Assembly: GCF_000283155.1 (NCBI RefSeq)
Contig: NW_004454178.1
Span: 26,716,501 to 26,780,500 of the forward strand
From: Ceratotherium simum simum
Taxonomy: Eukaryota; Chordata; Mammalia; Perissodactyla; Rhinocerotidae
DNA: 64,000 bases
Direction of reading: 5' to 3'
Shown piece by piece: positions 22,465-34,280 of the stretch. The notes below the pieces were generated by a model, which was given only the letters and a program-made list of their open reading frames with translations, made no database searches and was not told the DNA's origin. Both the position numbers and the translations under genes were made by a program. Positions within the stretch are counted from its first letter, which is position 1, and every line of letters starts with the position of its first letter.

Positions 22465-23205
22465 CCAGTACTTCTCTGATGGACTGATGTTGGTATTAAT
22501 GCAGGCGATTTCTCAAATACTGTATCGTGAAATGTACCAATGTTCAGAAAATCTGCAGAACCCAGTGAAGAAATCATTTCCAAATGACCCATCATGACAT
22601 TATGAAATTGTGCCTGGGGAAAAGACCCATTCAAAGTGCAAGACAGACAAATCCATTTTAATATAACTGAGCACAAAAAGTTAATTGATATGATATCAGA
22701 GTCCACCTTCCAAGTGGCTTTAAGAAACTACCACTTGTCAAGTTTGGGTGTAGTATCAAAGCAGAATATCCACAATTATCTGGAAAAGCCATTCAAATGC
22801 TCCCCCTCTTCCAACCACATATGTGTGTGGGGCCGGATTCTCTTCATTCACTTCAACCAAAACAACATATTGCAACAGATTGAGGACAGAAGCAGATATG
22901 AGAAACAGCTGTCTATTCTGTTAGACCAGACGTGCAAAAGCATTGTAAAAATGTAAAACAATGCTGTTCTTCCTACTAGATTTTTTTGGGGAAAATATGC
23001 TATTTTATTCATAAAAATATGTTGTTTATGTTTTCATGTAATAGGGTTATAATTATTTCTACATGAACTAATAAATATTCTAAAAATTCTCAGTTTTAAT
23101 ATTTAGCATGGTAAATATCAATAGCTATAACCCACCTGCACAAGAATTCTTTGGGGTCATCAATAATTTTCTGGAGAGCAAAGGAGTCCCAGAGCCCACA
23201 GGTGG
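22465..23205 (+). mobile_element. hAT DNA-transposon fragment, transposase strand +
   Basis: This is the same family as the element at 43832-45189, in the opposite orientation. Shared order of text: 'gaaatgtaccaatgttcaga', 'tagtatcaaagcagaatatc', 'aatatcaatagctataaccc', 'tttggggtcatcaataattt'. A decayed transposase piece (from 22636) reads IHFNITEHKK ... VVSKQNIHNYLEK, which parallels MHFNVTEKK ... VVSKKNIYNYMKK in the other copy. The right end resembles the terminal region of the family; the left end is truncated or lost. Non-functional. Confidence 0.75.
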
Positions 23206-24446
23206 GACACCGGCTGCCGGGCCTACCACGCCCTCCTCCCGGGCCTGGGGATCCCCCTGATGAAGGAGTGAGGTGGGTCCGTCAGCCCAGGGGACACTTG
23301 CAGCCAGGGAACACCTCATTCTCCGTTTGTTCATTCCTTCATTCAGCCGACCTTTCTGCGAACCCTCTGGGTGGGGCTGTGGTGTGATGGGCTGTGGTCC
23401 TTTGACCCCTGAGATGATGAGCACATTGACCACCACTCAAGGAGATGGGGCAGGGTGGGGGAGTGGTGCTCAGCCCCACGCACCTCTATCCCTGGTGTTG
23501 GGGAGTTTGCCTGCTCCATGCCGCTGTCACCCAGAACCTAATCACGCAGATGTGACAAATGCCATCTCGCCACACGAAGAAGGTTTTGGAAACACAATAA
23601 CCTCCATTAATTTTCAATTACATTTTGTTTGTTTCATTAAAAAAATTGGCAGGTATTTATACTAAACAAATCCAGGGGCTCTTCCCAACTGGCTCTGGGT
23701 CTGAGAAGATGTTCGCTATGCTTGAGGTTGTGCCAGGCCCCGAGGCTTTGGTGCCCCGGGCCAGGCTGGGGGAGCAGTTGGTCTTACAGGAAGATGCAGG
23801 GAATTCGCTCCTTGGGAGACCTCCTGGAGGGGCGATGTCAGGTCTCCCAGAAGCAGTGATCTGGGCGGAAGTTAGAGAGAGAATTCAGTACAGTTGCCGG
23901 GTCATGTGGCCCTATTCTGGATGCAGTGGGTGGGGGTCTGCAGAGGCCCCAGGACTCAATGGCAGGTGACCCTCAGGCTCACTTATCTCCCGGTCCTCCA
24001 CGTGGCAAAGCTGACCTCAGGGAGGTGAGGTCTGGTTTGGTGGTCCATCTCTGAGCTGGAACCCATGGGGGGTGGGTATAGCTGTCAAGGGGGCCTGCCA
24101 GACCAGTCCAGACATGTGCGACACAGCAGGGAGGGGTGGCTGCAGAGGAACCTGAAGGGCTTCGGGCCAGACCTGGGAGACTGTCCTGGAGCTGCTGCAG
24201 GGCATCGGGGGCAGAGGCACCAAGAGGAATGCTATCCTGCTCTGCATGCACCACGCACCTGGCGAGGCTGGCATGTCCCCTGGGCTGGTGCCTTCCTCTG
24301 GCATGTTCCCTGCACTCTGCAGTGTTCTCCATTAGCCTGGGTCGGTGACGGGGCGGCGGGAAAAGCCACACGATGCTGCCATCAGGTTGAGTATGGGGGG
24401 CGGTGGAGGATGGGGCTTCCTCCATAAGCATGTGTGCCTTGTCTTA

Positions 24447-24620
24447 GCCTCGGTTCTCCAGAAAGAGAGCCTGAGACAGAGGCTATATATAGTCCTATAT
24501 GGGGAGTGTGGTTCCAGGTGCTAGAAGAGGGGTGGGGCAGCAAGGGTGCATCCTCGAGTGGCCTCAGCTACCAGCAACTGGATGCTACATCTCACAGGGG
24601 CTGAGAAGCCACATTAAATG
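24447..24620. repeat. Decayed interspersed repeat, family uncertain
   Basis: Opens with 'ctcggttctccagaaagaga', similar to the 'gggttctccagagaaacaga' start of antisense ERVL/MLT2-like LTRs, followed by 'gcctgagacagaggctatat'. The rest is too diverged to place. Confidence 0.35.
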
Positions 24621-25477
24621 AGTCTTAGTATTCTTTGTTTGTCAGAGGCAGAAAAGGGAGAGAGCATGCATGGGTGTCTAGTGGGATCCTGTGGCATCCT
24701 ATGCTGATATCCACCAGAGAAGCCCAGTGTGGGAGTGAGACACACACAGCACAGGCCCAGGGTGGGGCACTCAGGCTGGTATCCTGGGCAGGGCAGACCA
24801 CTGCCGCTGTGGCTCAATTAGAGAGGGCTCTGTGGCTCAGAGCCTGAGGGTGAGAGCAGGGAGTCGGGGCAGGTGCTGGGCCCGCACGTCCCGGGAGAGC
24901 CGGATCTGCGCAGGTGGCACGGTTGTTGAGCAGGTTCTTGCTGGGAACAGGCGAGCTCTGGCCCCGAGAACTGGAGCCCTGCTCTGAGTGGGGCGAGCGG
25001 CTGGCAGACGTGGCACTGAGTCTCAGGTGGCTTCAGCTCCATCCTGCCACAGGGCTGGAAAAGTGGCCCAGAATGGAGGTGGTATTTAGGACAGGGCATT
25101 GGCATGGCCTGACAAGCGACTGTAGAAAGATCCGGTCCTCTCTCATCTTGAGGAAGAGAATGCTAGATGCCTCCCGTGCCCCAACTGACCCTGGCTGCCA
25201 CACGTGACATCAAGCATCTTTCCAGTGCAGTGGTGGCCACAGGCTGTCTGGCCTGGAGGCTGTTGGGGTAGATGCAGGTCACAGAATCAGAGGGTGAGAG
25301 AGTCTGTCCATTTCTCAGGGGGCTGCTACACATGCTGGGGAAGCAGGCTGCACGTCCCCACCCTCAGTGCCTCCCCACCCCCCAGGAGCCGGAGACTGGC
25401 TGAGGAGCTGTCTGCAGAGGGGCTGCCAGCTCTGCTGCTTCTCACGGTCATATATGACCCCTCTCCACAGGCACATA

Positions 25478-25545
25478 CCCCCACACAGGCACATACCCCC
25501 CCCACACACACATACCCCCCACACATACACATACCCCCCCCCCCC
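25478..25545 (-). repeat. C-run ladder, G-quadruplex motif on minus strand
   Basis: Imperfect repeats of 'cacatacccccc' carry C-runs of 5, 8, 6 and 12 (25478-82, 25496-503, 25515-20, 25534-45). On the minus strand these are four long G-runs with 9-14 base spacers; on the plus strand they form an i-motif-type pattern. Confidence 0.8.
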
Positions 25546-26994
25546 AGGGAATAAAACTATCTAGATTTGTTTGTTACAAAACTAAAATTTCAGAAGTTCT
25601 TGGCTGGTAAAGCGGTCACTCTCTGGTCAAGTTGGTGAAGAGGAGGAAAGGAGAGCACAGCGCAGCTCATGTGGCCACCCATCTCCACCCCATCCCCTGC
25701 CTGCCCATCTGCTCTGGACGGAGAAGACCACCCATCCTGCAGCCAACAGCTTTTTAAAACTCCCTTTTTGTGTGATTACATTTGTTCACCTAAGCGTCTC
25801 CTTTCCACAGAGGGGAGACCTTTGGTCTAATGCGGTCGTTTGTCAACAAAGCGAGTCTCGGCCTCTGAAGACCTGCTCTCCTCCTCCTCGTCTGTGGCCA
25901 TGGGTTCAACCTCCCAGACATGAGGTGAGTCACGGACACCAGCCTCCTTCCTGCCCGCCCCTACCTCAGTCCCCAGGGCTAGGCCCATGACAGACCCCTG
26001 GACACAGTGCCCAGACCAGACCTCAGTCACTTTCTTCAGATCAGGGACTGACCAGCAACCTCTCCCCCAGCCCTGCACAAAGAGCGGGTACCCAGGAAGC
26101 AGGGATGGTCACCGGGTCCCCACACTCCCTCTGGGGTACACAGGGCGCACTCTGATCCCTTTTCCCTGCACACACCAGGGAGCCAGGATGGTCACTGAGT
26201 CCCCACACCTCCTCCAGGGAGCCCTCACCCCTTGTACTTGCCTAGCTTGATTGTGGCATGCCAGCCTTGGAGCTGGGCCCCAAACTGCTCTTTCCAGAAC
26301 CATGTCCAGTGGTGGGGGGTGGGGCAATCCTGCTCCCTGCCCCCACATTTACTGCTGGGGCTGTCCCTGAGTGGGAAGGTCATTGGACCATGGAGCACAG
26401 CTCCCCACTCCATTGCCTGCGCACCCCCCACCCCCCACCTGCCCTGCTTCCAGCCTGCCAGGCTCAAGGCGGAAGTGGGTTTCCTCAGTCCCTGTCCCAC
26501 TGGGCCCAGCTCTCTCGTCCTCCCTCCTGGCCTGGGAGCCTGAGGTCTCAGCAAGCCCCCATCAGAGCACTCTCCTTTCTGGCCTGAGTCCGAGCCCTTC
26601 ATTCCCCGCAGGTGGGGCCACCATACAGCCCTTGGCTGGGCCAGCATCTCCAGTTCACCAGGCCATGCTGGACCCTGAGTCCTACGCCCAGCCAATCCAC
26701 ACTCCCATGTTTCTGCCAGGTGGCATCGGCATCTCAGGCTGGGACTTCTGATCTAAAGAACTAGCAGCTGTTCCAGGCCCCACGAGGGCGACGGGGCATG
26801 TCAGAGGCCCCTCTATGCAAGACGCACAGCCTTATCTGACGCTGTGCTCGCTGGGTGGCCTTCTGAGGAGAGTCTCCACGTGCCTCCTGCAGTCCAGTTA
26901 CAGTCCTGGGACACGAGAGACACACTCGCTGTCACCGCACAGGACGCGGCTCAGACTCTGCCCTCCAAGACCCTCCGGAGGGACAGAGGTGCCA

Positions 26995-27350
26995 CTTAGT
27001 AAGAGCACTGGGCAATTAAGCACAAAATATTCGCTCAATTATTTGCCTAACAAATTGGCTTAATTCATCATAAAAAAGGGAATTAATTTTATTTATCCGG
27101 TGCATGAAAGTCAGAGCAAGCCAACTTTAAAAATGCATATAATATGTACAGCGACTATTTCTAGCACAATAAAACCAATTATTTTTAAAAATAAAATCTA
27201 GTACCGGTAAGAGCATATCTATAGCAACTGCTGGATAGTTATTCTTGCCTATTTTTGAGCAATGAAAAGTGAAAACCATGCAAATGGCTCTAAGTGCACT
27301 TTTATAATAAAATGTTAAGTACATTCAAGCACTAATTTGCACTGCCTGTA
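26995..27350. promoter_or_regulatory. AT-rich unique island, candidate conserved enhancer
   Basis: Sharp drop in GC from both flanks and no recognisable repeat. Dense homeodomain-like and POU-like cores: 'gggcaattaagcac', 'ctcaattatttgcc', 'ggaattaattttatt', 'accatgcaaatggc', 'gcactaatttgcac'. The text looks like vertebrate non-coding conserved elements. This is inference; no alignment was possible. Confidence 0.4.
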
Positions 27351-27589
27351 CACTGCTCCCATGGCAGATGCTGCCGTTTCCCTCTGGCCTCTGGCAGAGG
27401 ACAGGCCCGGACACAGACGCTGTGGCCTGCGTGGTCCTGGGCTGCAGGTGGAGATGGCCGGGGTAGTGTCGCTTTTTCGGTTGAGCACACGTTGGGTGTT
27501 AATTCTCTCTCTCCCTCACGTGGGTGATCACTGAATAAGCACATCTGCGTGTGCCCTCCTCGCATGTGGCCACTCTTGGAGCCAACCCA

Positions 27590-28125
27590 CTCATCTTTTC
27601 TTGCCCAGATTTCTGTCTCCGGTCCTGTCACCAAGTCTGCCGCCAGAATCCCCTCTCAAAACACGAGGTCATGCCTTGCTCTGCTAAGCAGCACCCCACC
27701 CCCAGCCTCCTCCCTGCCTGTTGGCTGTCACCCTGCTTCCCAATTGGTTCTGAGCCCTTGGAGAACTGGCCCTGGTCCTCATCCATGCTCTCCCCCGTGG
27801 GTGTAGCTGCTCAGGAGGGCCCCCGCTCAACGTGTGACTCCGCAGAAGGCTCTTAGTCTCTTGTCTGCAGTGCTCCGTGCTCCCCACACCTGACTGGCCA
27901 GCTCATACCTCTCGTTCTAGTCTCAGCTCCCCCTCAGCCTCCTCTGAGGGGCTTCTTAACTGCCCGCCACCCATCATGCCGGGTCATTTCCTCACCTGCT
28001 CCGTGGCCGGGCCTCCTCACTTCTTTTGCTCTGCTCTTCAAATCCATCCAAAGCTTTCTCATTGTGTTTACCACATACCCACTCCCGCCCCGAAGATTTT
28101 GTTGATTTTGTAAATAAAGAAGCAA
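27590..28125 (+). repeat. Possible L2 LINE fragment
   Basis: C/T-rich text in L2-like order ('ttggttctgagcccttggag', 'ctctgctcttcaaatccatc', 'ttctcattgtgtttaccaca') ending in 'taaataaagaagcaataaat'. Diverged; moderate support only. Confidence 0.4.
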
Positions 28126-28194
28126 TAAATAGACTGAATATCATTTTTTAAACTATTCATGACACATGCTCCCTTTTTCTTAAGAATCACCATT

Positions 28195-28455
28195 TTAATG
28201 TATGAGTTACAACAGGATAGTAACAGCTAGACACAGTCTCTGTGCTCAGGACTTTCTATATACCAATTCCTTTAATCCTAGTAAGAGGACTTTTAGCTTG
28301 GCACTGCTGATTTCTCCTCATTTTACAGGTGAGGAAGCTGAGATCCAGGGAGAGTAGGAGTTTGCTAAAGCTACACAGATGATGAGTGGTGGGTCCAAGA
28401 CTTTACACTGAGTCCTTCTGACACCTAAGCCTGCACTCTTAACCACCACGGGTGT
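28195..28455 (-). repeat. MIR SINE, near full length
   Basis: Reversed MIR order is clear: 'accaattcctttaatcctag', 'cctcattttacaggtgagga', 'agctacacagatgatgagtg', 'gcactcttaaccaccacg'. The last phrase is the tRNA-like head. Confidence 0.88.
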
Positions 28456-28580
28456 CTGAAACATGTCTGTACCTCCGTGTCCCCCGTTAGACTGTTAGCT
28501 TCCTGGAGGACAGGATGTGCCTAATGTATCTGGGTAGCGTGGAGCTGTCACAGGTACTCACGCCCAGATACTCCATGAAT
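28456..28580 (+). repeat. L2 LINE 3' end
   Basis: 'gttagactgttagcttcctg' then 'gaggacaggatgtgcctaat' and 'actccatgaatg' match the L2 terminal order (actgtgagctccttgagggcaggga ... tgaatga). Confidence 0.7.
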
Positions 28581-29309
28581 GTCGACAGTGCAGACCTGGG
28601 GGGCATCTCAGCCCCACAGGGTGCTCTGCCAGTTCAGACGAGACCAGCTCAGCCTGCACCCGCATCTCACCCCTGCCAGCAGGAAGACTTGGCACAAGTC
28701 GTAGCTCTGAGCTAGGGATCCCGAGGGAGCAGCTCCAGTGTGCGGCCTCCGGGGCCTCATGTTGCGGCCAGGCTTCTGCCTCCAACAGCTGCCTTGCAAT
28801 CCAGTTCTCACACAAGAATTGGGTCCAAGTACCCCATAAAGGCCTCACACCAACCCTCTTCTTGGGGCTGCAAGCAACCTCTTCTTACCCCAAGCCTGGG
28901 GACCTCTGCAGAGATGAAGTCCTCTGAGCCCTTTACAGAAGTCAGTTCCTCATTGGTTAGCACTTAACTCATAATAGGATTTAAAAGGGGAGAGGAGTTG
29001 ATAATAATAATTAACAAGAATAATCAATAATAGTAATTAATAATAATTCCCAATTGCTTATTCTTATTAATAATAATGCTTATACTCCCTATCCATGGCT
29101 TAAATTTAGTGTTGTCTATCTCTTCTCTGTGAACAAGACAAGTACCTGAGGCTCCTCTCCCTTTCCTCTGGACTCTCCCACCCCAACCCCTCTCCCCTGT
29201 ACCATGCAGGTGTCATCTAGGATTTTGGCTGGAGTTTATTACAGATACACTTTTCTGTTTTGTTTTAGTCTTCACTTTAGTAAGTGACTTTGTAACTGAA
29301 CTCAATCGA
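28581..29309. other. Unique stretch with a TAA-rich patch
   Basis: No gene. An AT-rich run of TAA/TAAT units lies at about 28998-29075. The rest is unique and C/T-rich. Confidence 0.55.
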
Positions 29310-29757
29310 TTTGCCTCTTGGTGAGTGCAGATCCGAAAAGCACAACCGAGGCAGAAGTAGGTGAAGAAAAGGTTTATTGCTTGCACAAGCAAGGGAGAAG
29401 CACTGTCTCCCCGAGGTCAGTGCCAGTGGAGACTTTATACACAAAAGAGCAGAGGATAACAGGTTTATTTGTAACAACTTGTAACCACTATGCTCATCAG
29501 GGAGCATGGGTAGCAGGTCAACATGCTACTACATACATTGCATGATCTGAAAATGGCTACTTGGACTCTCCCAGAGGAGGAGAATTTAAGATGCTAATGA
29601 GTTTAAGGTAACTTTAGGACACTTGGAGCTGGAACATTTTGCAGAGGTCTTGCTGCAAACAAGTAAGTTTCTCTGCAAGAGAGCAACATTGCAAAACGGG
29701 GACATCAATTTCTGTAAAACAGAACACAGTTTCCTCTTGTCTGAAAAACATTTGACA
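29310..29757 (-). mobile_element. Solo LTR of an endogenous retrovirus (class uncertain)
   Basis: Read on the minus strand, this block has the parts of an LTR in order: a U3-like segment, a TATA box (tataaag, plus 29433-29439), a polyadenylation signal (aataaa, plus 29373-29378) about 55 bases downstream, then a C/T-rich U5-like end 'ttcttcacctacttctgcct'. The close TATA-to-poly(A) spacing fits a short R region, as in gammaretrovirus-like ERV1 elements. No gag, pol or env sequence flanks it. Ends are approximate; I found no convincing target-site duplication. Confidence 0.6.
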
Positions 29758-29779
29758 GAAAATATTAGTTATTGATCAG

Positions 29780-30720
29780 ATCCTCGGCAACCTTTTCTTT
29801 GCCTGGCTCCCTGGTCACAATTTAGTCACTGGTATTTCCCATATTTCCAGAGTTCATTTCTTTTCCTGCTATAGGACTGTCTTTTAAAATGTCTCCAAAA
29901 GAGTTTTTGTGTAATAAAATTTCTGAGGCCTTATGTGTCTGAAAATATCCTTATTTTGCCAATGCATATAAATGATAGGTTAGCTGGATGTAAAATTCTG
30001 AGTTTAAAGATTGTTGTCCTTTGACATGGAAACTCTCACTCTATGATCTTCCTGCATCAAGTATTGTTGATAAACATGTTGTCAATCTGACTGATCTTCC
30101 TTTGAAAGTTACTGGGGTTTTTTTCCTCTTTGTAAATTTTATAATTTCATCTCCTTGATATTCATAAACTTCTTTATAGTGTATTGAGATATGAGTCTCT
30201 CTCTCTCTGTCTGTCCCTCTCTTTTCATTGAGATTGTACATGTTCCTTAAATCTGGAAAATTTTTGGTCAAAAAATCTTCAAATATTTTCTCCCTTCTCC
30301 TCATTGTTTTCTCCCATCTGGGACTCTAATGTCTACAGGAACAGTTCTTCAGTCTTCTATATCTCTTGATTTTCTACTTTTAAAAATCCTTTTCAGGGCT
30401 GGCCTGGTGGGGTAGTGGTTAAGTTCACCTGCTCCACTTCAGCAGCCCGGAGTTTGCAGGTTTGGATCTTGGGCATGGACCTACACACCGCTCATCAAGC
30501 CACGCTGGTGGTGTCCCACATACAAAATAGAGGAAGACAGGCACAAGTGTTAGCTCAGGGACAATCTTCCTCACCAAAAAAAAAAAAAATTAAAAAAAAA
30601 TCCTTTCATATCTTTATTTCTTTTGGAGAATTCCTAAGATTGATCTTTTTGCTTACTAATCTCCAGCTAAACTCATTTTGACATTTAAGCCAGCTACTGA
30701 TATTTAAAAGAAACAACAAC
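29780..30720 (-). mobile_element. LINE-1 derived AT-rich block, antisense, with nested ERE
   Basis: T-rich plus strand with antisense L1-type phrases: 'ttggtcaaaaaatcttcaaa', 'atattttctcccttctcctc', 'ctttatttcttttggagaat'. A (TC)n patch is at about 30193-30226. An ERE with target-site duplication interrupts it at 30396-30595. Family assignment is moderate. Confidence 0.55.
30396..30595 (+). mobile_element. ERE SINE
   Basis: Head 'gggctggcctggtggggtag', then 'tttggatcttgggcatggac', 'gttagctcagggacaatctt' and an A-rich tail. The target-site duplication is 'aaaaatccttttca' (30382-30395) and the same minus one t (30596-30608). Confidence 0.94.
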
Positions 30721-31329
30721 CTCCTTTGTTTTTTTCTAAATAACCTCCTGTTCTTGTCTCATCTTCCCAATACCTCCCCCACCTTACTTCTTAGAAGAAA
30801 CTAAATAGGCTTATATTAAACTCTTGTTCTGTCTGTTCCATTTATTCTGCTCCATGTGGTTGAATTTCTCATCTTGTCATCTTGCTCCTTGCAGTGGTTG
30901 TATTCCTAAGAAGTCACATTACTTTTCCTGAGAGGTTATACTCCACTGAGATATGATTTATCTTTGCTGGACACGGGTGTCCAAGGGAAGAGGATAAAGC
31001 CTGTGTACGAGCTTGGTCTGCTCCTGAAGAGTTTGTGGGGCGGAGGGAGAGTGCATTTCAGAGGGAAGAGCCCCTGGTGTTACACATGGCCTCTCCTCCT
31101 TGGCACTGGTCTTGGTCAAGAACTGTTTTCCTCAGCTGTGATTACCTAACACTTGAGCTGTGAAGGAGAGTGAAGAGAGAAAGGAATGCTCAGTGTTTGG
31201 AAAGTCTGGAAGAACCTGTTAGGAACTGTTCTCCATCCCAGAAAGAGTATAATAGAGTCCTTAATTTATTCCACCCCCCAGCTAGCCCTGGGGTAGCTGC
31301 TCTCCGCTCACACAGAGTGAATGGGGCTT
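30721..31329. other. Unassigned stretch
   Basis: No gene seen. The T-rich left part could be LINE-derived; 30960-31250 looks unique. Confidence 0.45.
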
Positions 31330-32045
31330 CCCTGATCTTCTTGAGTCAGTAGATTGAGGTCTGACATCAGTTTTGGAAAATCTCAGCCATCATCTTTTCA
31401 AACGTTACTTCTGCTTTGTTCTCTCCTCTAAGCCTCTCTCTCCTTCTGGGGCTCCAAATATAAGTAGCCAGGTCCACTTGACTTGGATTCATATGTCTGT
31501 TCTTTCTATTCTTTACTTTCTGTCTGAGCTTCAGTCTTTTAGTCCACTAATCTTGTCTTCTGCTGTGCCCCATCTGTTAAATTTATTCAATGAGTTTTTA
31601 AGATACTATATTTTTCACTTATGATTTCTATTTGATTCTTTTTATGGACCTCAATCCTTTTTTGAAACGCTTCATCTTTTCAGCCACTTAGTGCATCTCT
31701 CCTCTGTTGTCTTTGACATATTTATAATTGTTAATGTTAAGTCCTTGTGTGCTAACTCCAATATCTGGATCATCTATTGATCTACTTCTATTGTCTGCTT
31801 TTTTAACCAATCATTAGTCACGTTTCCCTACTTCAGATTCGTGTAGCTTTGATTGTAGGCCAGACATTGTGCATACAAAAGCAATCGAGACTAAAGTTGA
31901 AGTTACTGTTCCTTGGAGGACTCCCTCTGCCCTTTTTGTTGGGCAGATAGAGATAATCACCTCAACTCAGTTAGGAATTGAGCTGGTTCAAGACTGGATT
32001 GCAGCATTAGAATTAGTCCATCCATGTTTTCAAGTCTGAGTGAAG
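31330..32045 (-). mobile_element. LINE-1 derived fragment, antisense
   Basis: Antisense L1-type phrases in order: 'atttctatttgattcttttt', 'acatatttataattgttaat', 'gctaactccaatatctggat', 'gtaggccagacattgtgcat'. Heavily mutated; subfamily not resolved. Confidence 0.65.
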
Positions 32046-32054
32046 AATGGCACC

Positions 32055-32388
32055 TGTATGGGTCTGGGTTCTCCAGAGAAACAGAACCAAGAGGATATAT
32101 GAGGAGATTTATTATGAGGAATTGACTCATACGATATGATCCAGCTCAAGCAACGAGGCAGAAAGAAAAGTGCAAGTTCCTTCTTCCTCTGCCTTTTTGT
32201 TCTAGTCAAGCCCTCAAAGTATTGGAGAGCCTCCACATGGGAGAGGGCATCTCCTTTACTGAGCCCACCCATTCAAGTGCTAATCTCATGCAGAAACACC
32301 TGCACAGACACCCCCAGAAACAATGTTTAATCAGATATCTTGGCATCTTCTGATCCAGTCAAGGTGACACACGAAATTAACTATGACA
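32055..32388 (-). mobile_element. MLT2-type LTR (ERVL), antisense
   Basis: Clear antisense MLT2 order: 'gggttctccagagaaacaga', 'gagatttattatgaggaatt' (reversed poly(A) signal), 'cctttttgttctagtcaagc', 'cccacccattcaagtgctaa', 'caatgtttaatcagatatct', 'gaaattaactatgaca'. It is a solo LTR with no viral genes next to it. Confidence 0.9.
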
Positions 32389-33344
32389 ATGCCTGACAGT
32401 GGGTCTCCCGGCCAGTGAGGCAGCTGGAGATATTACTCTGCCTTTCCAGCCTGGCGGCTCCATCAGCGCACCCCAGCACTCAGCAAGGAGTCTAGGAGAA
32501 AACAGCTACACATTTTGGTCTCCTCTAGATTCTAACCTCTCATGCCTGCCAGCATTATTTTCAAAATATCCACGGACCTATCTTTTCCCCAAGAGCATCC
32601 TTCTGCTTGGGACAAGCCCCAACCTTAGCCTCTGCGCAGACTCAGGAATGCCCCCAGGAAAGAAAGCGGTTGGTGATGGCCGCTCAGCTAGAAAGGGCTC
32701 TGCCTGCTCTGGAATTTAATTTGACTGGTCCTTCTGACTTCCACAGCTGTCCAATGTCTTTCCAACTGTAATTTCCACTAGTTGCTGTGGTGAGAGCAAC
32801 AGCCTGCTGATTCCTACTATAAACCGTGTAGAAGATGAACACCCTTACAGTCGTTAGGGAAAGAGAATTGTCACCCATGCCCTGGGGAAGGGGACTTGGG
32901 CACACTCTGAAAACTCCCCTTCTTGTATTCCATCTCCGGGATCTGCTCTTCTCTTCACTCCCCCCAACCCAGGAGCCCAAGTACTCAGACGTTCTCAAGG
33001 TTTTATTTTATTTCGGTTTTTCGATGAGTCCACCAACTTCCCTCTGCTTTCTGGTGCATCACTGAGAGTGGATTTGGGGGCAGGAACCAGTAGTAACCCA
33101 TCGTCTCATGAACCAGATTTACAGACAAGACCCAACTCTGCCACACACTAACTGTGTCACCCTGAGCAGACAGCTCTACCTGTCCCTTCTCCAACTGTAA
33201 AATAGCGACCCGCATCACATACCATTCAAACGGGAGCAAAGTATAAAAAAGAACTTAAACTCGTAAGCTTTAAATGTTACATTCATGAAGGCCATTATTA
33301 TTATTTCTCGCTCTTGGCAAAGCAATACTCTTGGAGGCTGTATT
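32389..33344. other. Unique stretch with one MIR
   Basis: No exon recognised; contains the MIR at 33105-33265. Frames of up to 106 codons lack domains. Confidence 0.5.
33105..33265 (+). repeat. MIR SINE fragment
   Basis: Sense MIR order: 'acccaactctgccacacact', 'aactgtgtcaccctgagcag', 'ctccaactgtaaaatagcga'. Confidence 0.7.
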
Positions 33345-34280
33345 GGTATCACTATTTTGTAAGAGTAGTGCAAAGAATTTCCATGTGCCCTTTACCCAGA
33401 CTCCCCAATTGTGAACATTTTCCCCCACTGGATTTATCATTCTCTCAATAGATAAATAGACAGATATCTATATATATATACTGTATATATATTTTCCCCC
33501 TAAACTATTTGAGAGTAAATTGCAAACACCATGTCCTTTCCCTAAATATTTGTGTGTATTTCCTAAGAATAGAGATATTCTTAACAGGAAATTAAGCAAT
33601 AATATAATACTTATTAGTAATCTAGATTCACATTCTTATCTCACCAGTTATCCTCATATTTCCAGTTGTGGCCATCTTGCCCAATCCAGGGTCCAATCCA
33701 GGATCACACATTGTGTTGAATTTGGGGCCTCATCAGGCTTGTTTCCTCTGGAACACTTCCTCAGCCTGTCTTCCCTGAACTTGACAGGTGTGGAGAGTGT
33801 GGGGCAGTTGTTTTGCAGGATGGCCACCCCAGAGGTTAGGGCGTGGGTGTCTCGGCCCAGCGCATCGGGAAGCACATGATGCTGCTGAGTGGCTTGGTAG
33901 GCTGGTGGCCCCGGCTTTTCCATGGTTAAGTTTCTTCCCCCTTTCTACTTGCTTAGTGCTCATGAGCTGTAGCTCACGGTCTCATAGTCTGAGACTCCTG
34001 TCAACTTTCAGCCAGTTGTCTCAGCAGCCATTGCAGATTCTAGTCTGACTCCTTTATAACTATTGTGGTGCAGAGTTGTGGTTCTCTAACTCCATCCTCC
34101 TGCCTACATTCATTAGGTCTACTGTAGGGAAGAGCTTTTCTTCCCCCCATTCATTTATACCTTTATTTATATATCAGCATGAACTCCTGGATTCTTCCAT
34201 TATTCTATGGGTTATAATCTGCTACTATTATGTTGATGCTGAAACTGTCCCATGTTTGGCCATCAAATTTGAGTAAGTAC
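33345..34280 (-). mobile_element. LINE-1 3' end fragment, antisense
   Basis: Antisense of an L1M 3' region related to the copies at 52865 and 62590: 'atgtgccctttacccagact', 'ccaatccaggatcacacatt', 'tcatttatacctttatttat', 'tgggttataatctgctacta'. A short (TA)n tract lies at about 33463-33490. Confidence 0.75.

Larger units (their letters stand above)
23206..26994. other. Long GC-rich unique stretch, no supported gene
   Basis: Frames up to 156 codons overlap on opposite strands and have no domains. A decayed interspersed repeat (24447-24620) and a C-run ladder (25478-25545) are listed separately. Nothing else recognised. Confidence 0.5.

Noticed and set aside
25466..25548. CRISPR-like regular repeats
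   Set aside because: Irregular short C/A simple repeats in a mammalian genome; no repeat-spacer structure.
29310..32388. Possibility that the two LTRs (29310 and 32055) bracket a provirus
   Set aside because: The LTRs are of different families, and the DNA between them is LINE and ERE; no gag, pol or env text is present.
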